This document shows, piece after piece, positions 13,226 to 25,900 of a DNA stretch of 64,000 bases. Position 1 is the stretch's first letter. The number at the start of each line of letters is the position of its first letter. Made by a program: the position numbers and the translations under genes. Origin of the DNA: Bugula neritina (taxonomy: Eukaryota > Bryozoa > Gymnolaemata > Cheilostomatida > Bugulidae). The notes below the pieces were generated by a model that saw nothing but the letters and a program-made list of their open reading frames with translations, did not search any database and was not told the origin of the DNA. Location: the NCBI GenBank assembly GCA_964035545.1, contig OZ037766.1:31092273-31156272 (forward strand), in the 5' to 3' direction.

Positions 13226-16200
13226 ATGGCTAGATCTACTCCTCATACACTGGTGTTAGTAATGTCTGCGTTAGCGTGGGCTACTCATGCAAAAATTACT
13301 CCTTGTTCACCTGGTAAGTCTTGATATGCTTTATAGTAGCCATGTGTGTCTTTAGACAGCAGCTTTTCTGTTAATTGTAATAGACATTATGGAGTTAAAG
13401 CTCCTCCGACCGTAACTCGTACTATTAAGTAGCCATAGCAGTCTGCAGGCTAAAGGAAATGATCTAGCAATTGTTGAATTAGGTTAATAGTTTGAATCCT
13501 GGCAAGGCTATGAGTGATGGAGAAGGGCATTTGGAAATGTAACCGAGTTTGTGCTGCCAATAAAACTTTGACCAAGTCATGCTGCCATCACTTCTTGAGG
13601 CAAAAATTATCAGAATCTTGAAAATTACTACTCGAGGGAATATAGAAAACCCACAAAGATTAAACATTTCTCCTTAAAGTAGAAACCCTCTAAGCTTGCT
13701 CTGACAACAGAAGAGCTGGCTGGATATTCAAAGGATACTAACATCAGCTTAGAGCATATTATTAGTGATTATTGCTGATAAGAAATTATTCAGCTGCTTA
13801 TAGCTTTTCTGGAATGTTCCAAGAATTTGCTTGGTAGACAGCAAAGAGAAATGGGGTGGGGGTTAGTTCACAATCAACTAGTTCGTGTTAGTATAGTTAC
13901 ACAATCACATTTGTTTTGCTTTTTTTTATGAAGAGTAAAACAAATATTGGTTATTAACTTGCTTCAAATCTTATGAACTAAGTCTGGAACTCCTAGATGG
14001 CTTGCTAGCATGGCAGCTCTAGAGTTCAATATAACAATACATTGTGATTCAAATTGCTATATAATCAGACAAGTGAACTTTTGGTACCCAGGGTGTGTTT
14101 ATCTTCAGTTAAAACTGTGTGACTATACATAATGAGTGAACTGAAACTTTTTGACTTCCTTTTATCTGCTTCATCATGTAAATTACTACATAGTATATTA
14201 TAATTTATAATAATCAGCAGCTATTATATATCATATAAGGACCATGCATGTATTCCATGCCTAAGCACTATAGAGCAAATTAGATTCATTGGCATAGACT
14301 TTTCATAACCTCTCTGTCTGGGCAGTAGTTTCCTCTTGCAACCTGTGCACGTTAAGTCTCAACTTGCTCACCATCTCACCACGTAGTCTCCAAGTGTTTA
14401 GAGGTTACAGAAACATTCCTCTTGCATTATGACAACTGCACTAATTATAATATAACTGTGGAAGTATAAGCTGGGATAATCTCCAGTGCAGACATAACCA
14501 TATTGTCATTGCTACTATTAGAGATGTTTTTCAGGTTTATACAGCTACGTTATTTCTTAGTGCAGTAGAGAGGTACTTTGACTAACCGCTCAAATCTTCA
14601 TTTCCCGTTTGACCGATGGACGTTTAGTAGCCATTTCCTGTTTTCTGATATTGGCTTGCTAACCACACCGTCAAACGTTTGAAGTTGTGAACATGTTTTA
14701 TGGCTTATATTTCAAGATTTATTTTTGTAACTAGTTGAAGCAGTATTTACAGTGCCAATGCAAAAAGTTCCTGTTTTAGTATGTTGACTGCCATCTTTCT
14801 TTTAGTGTTTAAAGCCAGAAATACGCAGTATAGAAGCAAGCGGTATACTAGTCTAGTCACTAGTATAAAGTTTTTGTTAGATGATTGTTTAGTGCAAGTT
14901 GGGTGCAATGCTGGCATAAGCAGAGTTTACAATTTTTCTGTAGATGACATCAACTGTGATTGTGAAAGAATCCTATCAGCTGCAGATACCTACAAGATGA
15001 CTTGCTCTAGAGAAAGCTTAGCTCGAGTTCCAAAGCTGACAAAACAAGTAGAAGAACTGCACATGTCACACACATCCCTTACACAGACTGCTATCAGCCA
15101 GGATTCATTTAGAGAGGCCGAAAACCTTAAGGTATAAGTTACTTAGTGCTAATGGAACTTTAGCTAGCAAGGATAACCATTTATGTTTACTGCGTGATTA
15201 AACAGGAAATTAGTCTAAATATAGAATTAATTATCATTATGAGCATATAATAAGCAGATCAGTTACCCATATTTATGCATATGTTCAAACTAAAGTGGTT
15301 TTTGGTGCATTAAATTACCCGTGGTTTAGGGGTTAGAGAGTAGTAAGAACAAAGTCATGGGTACGAGCCTCAACAAAGGCTATTTGTGATGTTGGGAAGA
15401 GCATCCAGTCATAATTGCTCCTGTGCCCTATCTAAATATAAGTCCATTTCTGTCACGTAAATATTGGCATGGTTAAGCTCAAGACCAAGAGATATAAATA
15501 TAACATGGACACGAACAGCAACGCTGCAACTGTCAAAATTGTCTGTAGTGAAAATAAAGTTTTACTGAAAAAATATACAATTTTTTGTTGTGAAACTTTT
15601 AGACACTGACAATAGAGTCGTGTGACATCAGCGCTGTGGAAACCTCAGCATTTAACTCTTTGTATTCTTTACAACGGATCAGCCTAGCCCGTAACAACAT
15701 CAAGTCTCTACCCAATCAGGTCTTTGCCAACCTCAACTTCCTACTTGAGCTCGGTGAGTCAACTATAGACTGTTTACCGTCCTTAAATATGGCTGATTTA
15801 TATTGTAACATATCGGTCTTTACTAGAGACTTTTCTTAGTTCTAAAGATTTATTAAGTGAGTCAAATAGGCAAAGCTTTAAATATTTCAAATATTAGCTT
15901 TATAAGATTTGTCTTCTAATGATTAGAAAACGCTATTATAATAGATTTTTCTTGTTACCAGCTCCTAGTAACAAATCATGATATTTTATTTCTCATGTTT
16001 TACATGTTACAGATTTATCCTACAATTCAATAGACTCGTTAACATCAGAAACATTTGATGGACTTAGAAACTTGAATAGCCTAGACTTATCCTACAATAG
16101 CCTTCAATCACTCCCCGGCAATATTTTTCAACATCTGACAAGTCTTAAAGTTCTCAGGCTAGAAAGTGGCTTGCTGGGTATTGAAAGACTTCCGGATGAC

Positions 16201-19200
16201 ACACTTGCCCACAACGCTCAGTTGGAAGAACTGCACTTAGAGAGAAATAAGATCAGACAACTCCAACCAGTATTATTTGGTAAGGCATACAAGAAAATAA
16301 TGCAAATGTCAAATTGTTTTGATGAGAAAGTAGCTTTGCACTAAAAATGCACGAAACTTCAGTTTTGATGACCATTCTTATTTAAAATGAATCTTGCCCC
16401 CAGACAGCACCTTGAAATTTTAGATTTCGTGTTTGATATAAAAGCATGCAGTTTTTTAGGGCTAGTTTTACATATACTATAGTAGTGCTGGGAAAGAAGA
16501 GCCACATTGCTATTTGCTACTAGTTATTCAACTTAAACTGTGCAACAATCACATATTAGCAGTTGTATATTTTAGCCAAAGTACAGCTAAAAAAACTCTT
16601 TGTGAATGAAAATGAAATCAAGTCAATCTCTGCTGATCTTCTGCAAAACTTGAATGGATTGTCAGAGTTGGATATTAGCAATAATCCGTTTATCTGCAAC
16701 TGTGAACTCGTGGGTTATAAAAGCTGGATAGATGGAATGGTATGCCTATTACATCATATCCTATTGTATTGCCCATAGACATAATCTTATGGAAAATGCA
16801 TTATACTGCTAGGTCTAGCATTTAGTGTAGGATTATGTGTAGAATGCATTGTGTACAGAACATGTTAGTAGTTCAGTAATACAGAGAGAGTGAAATCAGT
16901 GTATTAAAAAAATTGCTGTTTAACTAAAAGCTTTTGATGGCTTTTTCTCTGAAAGCTTTTATATATAATACCAATGCTATAATACAACATTCTGTCTGTA
17001 TACACTCACCATCAAGGTGATCCAGTATCACAGAAAATGTTTTCATGTAGTCAAGCTTACAGCATACTATGATTGACATAAACGTGTTGTAGACATCAAG
17101 GAAATGGTCCCCAGACAAGACAGGAAGCTGTAGCAGTCCGTCCGAGTTATATAATCAGTATATTAGTACTCTTCCTCTCAATCAGTTCACATGCACCGAG
17201 ACAACCGCGCCTACAACTGATGACGTGACGTCATTTATTTCAGAGAGAGTGACTCAGCATGAGACCGCTGAAACCCACTCAATAGAAAGAGTTGTTACTA
17301 CTAGTGAGCCTGGGGTTAAAGTTATAGAAGTTGAATCTATAGTACAGGTAAGCTAGTCATCATACCACTATAGAATAGCCATATATGGAAAGTACTTGAT
17401 GGGATACAATGTGGTATATTTGTCAAAATGCACCAGAGGCTAGTAAGCTGAAAATCTGCAGCAGACGGCATAATTAGAGGCTGATTTAGTCTAAATGTGC
17501 ACTGATTACACCGCCATGTAGGGAATCCGTAATTACTCTTCATGTTTGATTTTTAGAAAATTAATGTGTAGTTTTCTTGTAAACCGGAATTAGAGATTTT
17601 CTAATGGAGTGAATGTTTTAGGTATATCTAAACTAAAACTGACATTTTTATAAATCTATGTCTCTCTAGAGGAACCTATTCAGCTCTGTAGATCATTTTT
17701 GTTGCATTAATTACCAGTAAAAAGCTGTTAGGTTTAATTCTTCTTATTCATACACTAGCTTCAGTTTATTAAAAATTATAGTATAAATTACAGTAATTTT
17801 ATGTTTCAGACTACTCAGCAAGGCCTGACAAAATCCTTGGAGAGGTCAGTTATCATTGGTTGCTCAATAGGGGGTGCTTTTCTGCTCATTTCTGTCAACA
17901 TAATGATTATCTGCTGTGTTAGATGGTCAAAAAGGCACACTGGGACTAGAAAAATGAAATATATTATCAGACCAGATGAGCTAGAGGGCGCAACTGTGAG
18001 TCTATAAAGCAAACTTCTAGTTTTAAATTACATTTAGTCACATGATACAATGAAATGTTTATAATTGCTTAAAAATGCTAAAAGTTGCTATGACTATCAG
18101 TTTTTGTAACAAATTAACAGATTTTTTAAATTATCAACTTATTTTGGTTTTCCTATTTACCTTCAGGATGAACCAGTGGAAGACACAACTCCTTATAAAC
18201 AGCCTACTGTAAATGGCACTGGCCCTGGATATATAATTAGTAACGGAGTGTCAGGGTTTTACCATACAGGGAGTAGGAGTCGTCTGCACAGTGCAGAGCA
18301 AGAACATTTAGAATATAACGCTGCATCACATCTACCTAATAAACTGAAAGGTGATCATGACCAAGAAGATGTATTGTCTAGCCAATACGAAAACAGCGTC
18401 TTCCGTAAGTCAAGATATGTTTGCCCATAATTCAGCTGTGGTGCTTGCTTCTAGAATAACAAGATTATAGCTGATAATAAAATGTTGATCTATAATATTA
18501 AAGTGGATGTCTTCATTATTGTCTATATATTATATTTTACACAGTATAAAAGCATTGACTCCTAAAAGAGTTGAATAAAACAAATACAAAAAGACTTTTG
18601 GGTTAGTTCTAAATCAAAACGACACTGTTGCAGTAACCAGTATCATTTCTTGTGAGCAACATGCTTTTACCAGATATTTTCTTTGTAGAAATAAACCAAT
18701 ATTGTCACACACTAGTCTAAGGAATATTATACTAACATAATGCTGATAAAAGCAATTCAACAGACAACTGAATACGTTTGGTTATTGTTCTAGATATATT
18801 ATATTACTGCAAAAAGGCAACCTACCTTAAATTGTATTGCATTATAACATATTTTTGTAAAACCACATAGTACAAAATAAAAATTATCTGCCATATTGTA
18901 CTTTCAACGCAATCTCCTCTATTCTCAGTATCTGCATTTTTATGGAGACATTTCACTTTCATAAACTGTATTATTTATATTACAGAAATCACCATGCCAC
19001 CCGAATCTAGATTCCAAGATGAGCCGAACTACTCACATGCGGAATATTTAGGGGGGTCATACTGCGCACCCACATCAAGTTATCCTCCAACAAACATGAG
19101 CTATAAATCAACCAATCCGTGGTCAGAACACTCAGTTTGTTCACCAGAGTCCTTTAGAAGGGCTGGTGGTGAACCATTTGACACTATTAATAACAGTGCT

Positions 19201-19503
19201 GTCTTCCCACATTATATAGACTACATGGAGTCAGGTGACTGTGACTTTACAGCAAGTAGAGAAGTCTTATCAAGTCTCAAAAGGCCAACAGTTAAATTTT
19301 CTACAGGAAGTACGGATAGTGGCGTACATTCAAATTCCCCTTACATCACAGGGGTGGATCCAAACAATCCTTACATCACAGGCGTAGATCTTAACTCTTC
19401 CCAAATACTGGATACAGAGAGCATGTCTCCAGTTATAAGCCACCGGAACGCTTCAATGCAATCACCAAACTCCAAAAGAATTAGAAATGAAACTTATGTT
19501 TAG
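13226..19503 (+). CDS. Leucine-rich-repeat single-pass transmembrane protein with PDZ-binding C-terminus
   Basis: Nine exons with consistent GT-AG phases: 13226-13313, 14944-15131, 15603-15753, 16013-16279, 16576-16739, 17093-17347, 17810-17995, 18167-18404, 18986-19503, giving 684 residues. Residues 1-22 form a hydrophobic signal peptide. A short Cys-containing N-cap (about 27-50, with NCDCERI) is followed by about six LRRs (for example LRNLNSLDLSYNSLQSLP), then an LRRCT cap (NPFICNCEL and two further Cys). A Ser/Thr/Glu-rich stalk leads to a transmembrane helix at about 385-408 and a 275-residue cytoplasmic tail. The tail has a duplicated PYITGVD motif (19336-19392) and ends RNETYV, a class I PDZ ligand. 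By architecture it is a surface adhesion or synaptic/immune LRR receptor; I cannot assign an orthologue. The acceptor of exon 6 was chosen at 17093 because the one at 17115 leads to a stop. The gene converges on NFRKB. Confidence 0.85.
13425..13600 (+). mobile_element. Possible old tRNA-derived SINE (intron 1 of LRR gene)
   Basis: A B-box-like segment, gtttgaatcctggcaaggc at about 13490, is followed by gagaagggcatttggaaatg and gtgctgccaa. The layout (B-box, then a 'gagaagggcat' body, then 'tgccaa') resembles a SINE body widespread in animals. The A-box is not clear and no second copy of this exact sequence is in the window. Confidence 0.4.
15312..15455 (+). mobile_element. tRNA-derived SINE (copy 2, degraded), intron 2 of LRR gene
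   Basis: The head ccgtggtttaggggttagag is followed by a degraded B-box (gggtacgagcc) and the body ttgggaagagcatccagtca, then attgctcctgtgcc and tctaaatataagtcc. Body identity to the minus-strand copy at 8520-8668 is high; the head is more diverged. Confidence 0.78.
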
Positions 19504-19616
19504 GAATACATTAGTTCACTTTTTTACATTTTATTTTTCACTATTTATAGTTCGTCCAGAATTTAGTTGTAGATATATTGTAGTTGAAAGAATTCTCAAA
19601 CTGGTTACTAAATGAG

Positions 19617-19622
19617 AATAAA
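19617..19622 (+). terminator. Polyadenylation signal of the LRR gene
   Basis: AATAAA, 114 bp after the stop at 19503. Confidence 0.55.
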
Positions 19623-19810
19623 ACCAAATATGTCTAGTAACTGGTTGACCTTCACCTAGTCGCTAGCTCAACACACGTTGATCTCACCATATCTGGATGG
19701 TAGAAGGGTGCAACTATGTGCAATGCAAGTTTCACCAATCCAGAGTTTTATTACTGATATACTCACGTCACCACGAGCAGCTCTCAGTGGAACTACGAAT
19801 TTAGATTCTA

Positions 19811-19827
19811 TTTATTATATATTTATT
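19811..19827 (-). terminator. Polyadenylation signals of the NFRKB gene
   Basis: Two minus-strand AATAAA hexamers lie about 140-160 bp downstream of the NFRKB stop. Confidence 0.5.
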
Positions 19828-19967
19828 ATCAAACATATTACACCATATTACAATTCTTTTGAAGATTTCAAGTATTATATACAAAATAATAAATGATTAT
19901 ACTACAAACATACATATTGAAGATACTGTTTTTACACTGTCATTGCCTAAAGTTACTTGAATAACAG

Positions 19968-22900
19968 TCAAGGATCACTTTCAACGTCCAATTCAGTGGA
20001 AGGTGATAACTCCGAACGTTCAATCTTTTTGGGAATTTCCCCGGATGAGATTCGAATTAATGAGTTTTGACCTTGAGTTTTAATACTGTGTACAGTTGGT
20101 GCGGCAATAGCTGGGCCTTGTATGACGACTGGTGACAGCTTAGAAGTGGGCATCTGTTTGACAACCAGAGGGGTGGAGCCTTTCTTGAGTCCGGCCGGAG
20201 AAGACCAAGTTGTGATCATAGCGGGTCCGGCCTTGACCCCTGAGGCTAGGTAGAGTAACACACAATGTCATCCAACAGTAAGATTAGAATTTAATTATCA
20301 ACTGTTCGAATACAGTCAAACCTTTTTACATAAAGAAGTTAGATTAGTTTAACATATGTTCAGATATTTGTTGGTAAAATTCTTATACATACTAGGTAGG
20401 GTGGCGGGAGCTAGCGTACCATCTGGCTGCAGAACTCTGGTTATCATAGGCGACTTTCCTGTGGCTTTAGTAGTCAGCATTGATGTCTTCTGCAAAAGTA
20501 ATAAAATTATATGACAACTACGTGGAGAGAATAATGTACGGCATTAGGGACTAAAAGTCAGCGAATTGGCCTTTACTTAGAGATCAGCCATCAGCTCTAG
20601 TTAACCTTGACCCAGAGTAGACGACATAAAATGAAGTAGAGAAATTACTTCTACAGAAATGCGTACAATAGTATGTGCGAAAACTTGGTTAATATTTGCC
20701 GTCAAGTATTACCCTATCATCTGGGACACACAGATGTTGAATATACGAGATGAAGTGTACACATTCAGACTACAGTCACTATTGCATGTCATGGATTGCC
20801 ATGTAAGTGTGAGACAAACGTCCCTGTCTGTCTGTCCACATACTCTGCACGTACCTGTCCAGAGTTGGAAGTGAGGATGTACGCCGGGGAGGGGGTCTTC
20901 TTTTCAGCAGACGATATCAGAGCTTTCACCAGTTGAAGTTGTCCCCCTCTACCATCTGCAAGGAAACATTAAAATACAACTACATTACAATACAACTACA
21001 TTACAATACAACTACATTACAATACAACTACATTACTACACAAATATACTACTACACCACAATACAACTACATGGCAATACAACTACATTACTACACAAA
21101 TATACTACTACATTACAATACAACTACACAGCTACACAATCTGATTGGCTAAAATCTCACCTTTCTGACCAGTAAGAAGGGAGGCTGCCCTTTGACCCCC
21201 AGTAGACGCAGCCACCAGTTTCCCAGTTCCAAGTCTTTGCTGGATGTTGGAAACGTTGATTTGATTGTATATGGCCTGATGCTGGGGATCTACAGAAGAA
21301 TATATGCAGATTACACTTAAGTGTACGCTACAGATTACACCTGCAGCTATGTGCCACAGAATACACCTGAAATACTTGACATATCAGCTGCAGAAAACAT
21401 CTACAGCATAAATTAGATAATTCTAAATGTTTTAGAAAATTATGCTACATATCACCCCTGCTGCTATACAGGAAGTTCTGTATATTACAGCAGCAGTACA
21501 TACTGCAGATAACATCTACTTACTTATATGCCTGACTGCAGATGGAACAGATCTTTGGGCTGCTGCCACACTATTTGGATTAGTAGTATAAGAGGCAGCG
21601 CTGAGAGTAGCTCCGCCCACTGTAGCTTTAGCCCCTCCCACATTCTGAACTTGTATAAAGTTGGGTCTGTTGTGTTCGGGAGCAGAGGCTGAGACAACTT
21701 GCACAGCCCTAGAACCTCCAACTGAGCCCATGTTGATAGGCAGGGTCAGCCGCTCCCCGCCTGCAGTATAGAGAACACTATTACCCATTTACACATTATA
21801 CGCTATACAGTTGTGTTCCCTTCCATTCAAAAGAAACTCTACTCGCGCCAACGTGTTCAAAATAATAGTATTTGCATCTCAATATCATTTGATACTTTAC
21901 TATTAACATTTGATCACAAGTTAGACTGCTAATATAATTGCACAACACAACTGAAACTCCTAAATCGATTAAGAGAATAAAAAGAGCTTTCAGGATATAA
22001 CGAGGTGGTTGTAGGACAGACCTGGCAGCTGAACTCTAGTCAGCTGTTGCCCGGAGAGTCCAGCCCCGCCCACTACTTTCTTCCCGCCATTTCCTGGAGT
22101 CTGCACAAGTCGAGCCAAAACTGGAGTCCCAGACGGACTTCCTATAATCTTGTGCATCAGGGTTGTTGGCTGTTTACCTGAAAATATGGGACTGTTGACT
22201 AGCTGAGTCACACTAGCTGAGTCACACTAGCTGAGTCATACTAGCTGAGTCACACTAGCTGAGTCACACTAGCTGAGTCACACTAGCTGAGTCACACTAG
22301 CTGAGTCATACTAGCTGAGTCACACTAGCTGAGTCATACTAGCCGAGTCATACTAGCTGAGTCACACTAGCTGAGTCATACTAGCCGAGTCATACTAGCT
22401 GAGTCACACTAGCTGAGTCATACTAGCCGAGTCACACTAGCTGAGTCACACTAGCTGAGTCATACTAGCCGAGTCACACTAGCTGGGTCACACTAGCTGA
22501 GTCACACTAGCTGAGTCATACTAGCTGGGTCACACTAGCTGAGTCACACTAGCCGAGTCATACTAGCCGAGTCACACTAGCTGGGTCACACTAGCTGAGT
22601 CACACTAGCTGAGTCACACTAGCTGAGTCACACTAGCCGGGTCACACTAGCCGAGTCACACTAGCTGGGTCACACTAGCTGAGTCACACTAGCTGAGTCA
22701 CACTAGCTGGGTCACACTAGCTGGGTCACACTAGCTGAGTCACACTAGCTGAGTCACACTAGCTGGGTCACACTAGCTGGGTCACACTAGCTGAGTCACA
22801 CTAGCTGAGTCACACTAGCTGGGTCACACTAGCTGGGTCACACTAGCTGAGTCACACTAGCTGAGTCACACTAGCTGAGTCACACTAGCTGAGTCACACT

Positions 22901-25900
22901 AGCTGAGTCACACTAGCTGAGTCACACTAGCTGAGTCACACTAGCTGAGTCACACTAGCTGAGTCACACTAGCTGAGTCACACTAGCTGAGTCACACTAG
23001 CTGAGTCACACTAGCTGAGTCATACTAGCTGAGTCACACTAGCTGAGTCACACTAGTTAACCAAAGAGATGAAGACACCCGTTGAAAATCTGTTCTGGTC
23101 TCAGATACAGACATCATGTGTGAGCGTGATGCTTTTTCCATCACGCCCACACACCCAAATTTACTAAAAAATAGGATAAAACATATAAAATCAGCGAAAC
23201 TGGAAAAAAATTGCTTATTCAGCTGTATTTGTTAACATTTTATCAATTTAATGCAAAAAACTATATACATTAGCGGCTAAACTGTGAAAAATAGCTAAAA
23301 GCTAGAGATATATAGCGTGTCATAAATTATGTTAAGTGACCCATTTACAAGACAACATGCATGCAGTGCTTCTGCAGCTGCTATAAGGACTGATTATTCA
23401 TGATTCTACACAGAATATAAAAGTTTAGTCACAATTAAATAGTAATACAATAAGACAATAAAAATGAACACCACACAGTCACACTATGTGACTCATTAAC
23501 AAAAACTGTTCAATGGTAAAGTGAAGAATGTCCTATAAACTTTTACTCAACATCCTATTGTGGCGATAAAACTCTCAGGTAGCAGTGAACGTACCTGGGT
23601 GAGAAGTTACTCTCTGGTAGAACACAGCATTCTTGGGAGGTACGTCTGCAGTGACTGATTTGCTCTGAGCAACTCGCTGAACTGCAGCCTCTCTTTGAGA
23701 TATCTCTATGTTAGTGGACGGCGCTGGAGCGGATACTTGGCGAGCCAGTTGAGGGTTCTGAGAATGAGGCTAAAAACAGTCACGCAACGATATGTTGTAG
23801 TGATATGATATGCTGTAACGATATGATACAATGTGATATGATGTAAGTTTACAGTATGATGTGCTGTATTGTGGCTTTCAGCACATCAACCGTTATCAAC
23901 TCTTGCAGTATTAAGATATCAGAATACTCAAGTATGGCACTGAATTAAATGTCAACAAGCTTACATTAAAAAGACAAAATATTCCCCCAGATTAATAAAC
24001 CTTTACTTCATCTATTTCTGTGCCAAAATAATATATTGTAATGCAGGGAAATAGAACAAGACTACAACTAATAGCTGTGAGTTGGTCAGACAGTGTCTAT
24101 GGTAGTAGCGGTGGTTGGTTAGCCAATCAGTGTCTATGGTAGTAGTGGTGGTTGGTTAGCCAATCAGTGTCTATGGTAAGAGTGAGGGAGAGCCAATCAG
24201 CACCTGATTAGTAGGAGTGAGGGAGGGAGAGCCAACCATCTGTATGCCGAGCAGACGTCCAGCGTTGCTAGGAGCTCCGAGGGACGAAGGTTCCAACTTT
24301 ATTCCCTTCATTTGATGTGAAATGGGGAGAGATTTTCCGGTTAACTGAAACACATGATGTCATATGGTTAGTGTGAATGTTGCTACCTTCAAAAGGTCAA
24401 GGAGAAAACCTAGTAGCCACATCTAAGACAATGATAGCTTAGCATGCTATTACAGGTAATAATCCATCATACCTTAGTCTGAGTGTATTGTACTGCAGGT
24501 AGCATATCATACCTTAGTCTGAGTGTATTGTACTGCAGGTAGCATATCATACCTTAGTCTGAGTGTATTGTACTGCAGGTAGCATATCATACCTTAGTCA
24601 GAGTGTATTGTAAAGCAGGTAGCATACCTTAGTCTGAGAATAGTGAGTTGCAGGTAATGACCCAGGGAGAGGCTCTGTATGAGGAAAAGGCATAAATCGA
24701 GATAGGTCATCACTTCCCATAATGCTCTGTTCAGCCAACCGAGTCTCGGCTTTCATAGAGATGGACGTTGGGGCCGGCATAGTGGCAGCAGCTTGCATTG
24801 GGGTAGTAGCAGCGGTTGTTTGAGTCTATAACATACACACATCTAAAGTGAAGGTATACATACTACTCATATGACACATTTGACACTATAGTTATAGATA
24901 CTACCCCTACAATACAGTTACTTAGTATAGCCGGACACTAGTCCATATAGTCATACATACTACCTCTATAATACAGTTAGTATAGCTTGCCAATGATTTG
25001 TTCAGCTATAGATGCTACCCCTACGATACATGGTATAGTCTATAGCCTCTAACCTCTGACACGCTGACGCCACTTTGAGTAGAGGGAGACCGAGTAGCCT
25101 TTGAGGCAGCTATCGCGGCAGCGCGAGCTGCCTGCATGAATTTGCTTGGTTTAGCTGCCTTCTTTGCTTTGATGGCAGCTCCTTGTGCTTGATGTAGCAT
25201 TTCTAGAAAATTAGAGATGAATGCAACTATATTAGGGTATAGCCATATAAGGGCATAGCCATATAAGGGCATAGGCATATAAGGGCATAGCCATATAAGG
25301 GCATAACCATAGAAGGACATAGCCATAGAAGGACATAGACATACCAAGTTCATCAGCTGTCCTATCTCCGTGTAAATACACCCAATTCTTCTTAGTTGAG
25401 TCGAATTTCACGCACGGGTCTTTCTCATAGTGTAGCCTGTCTAGGGCTCCACTTACTACCTGCGTACATGATACACACATACACTAAACGGCAGAAACAG
25501 AGGGGACACAGTAACTATAGCAACACAGTAACTATAGCAACACAGTAACTATAGCAACACAGTAACTATAGCAACACAGTAACTATAGCAACACAGTAAC
25601 TATAGCAACACAGTAACTATAGCAACACAATTGCCATAGGAACTACTAGAAAGGTGTAACAAGATACTCTAAAGTAATGGTGAACAAGGAGGACTTTGTA
25701 GTTCTTATCTGTGTCATCTTTTACTGCAGTAAACCAGTAAATCTACAGACTACAATATCCAGGATTAGCTGATAGTGCACACCAGGGTACACAGTCTCCA
25801 TTCTGTTCCATAAAAGTAGCCCAAAACTCTTGACTTTTACCTGCCACCCACAGTTGACATACTCACCGTGTTGATGTGATTATCAGAAGCCGTCTCGGAG

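Larger units (their letters stand above)
19504..19967. other. Short convergent intergenic region between LRR gene and NFRKB
   Basis: 464 bp separate the two stop codons. A plus-strand AATAAA is at 19617-19622 for the LRR gene. On the minus strand AATAAA hexamers are at 19811-19816 and 19822-19827 for NFRKB. The 3' UTRs are therefore short and may not overlap. Confidence 0.6.

Noticed and set aside
17115-17347. Acceptor at 17115 for LRR exon 6
   Set aside because: After a phase-0 donor it reads into a stop; the acceptor at 17093 keeps the LRRCT cysteines in frame.
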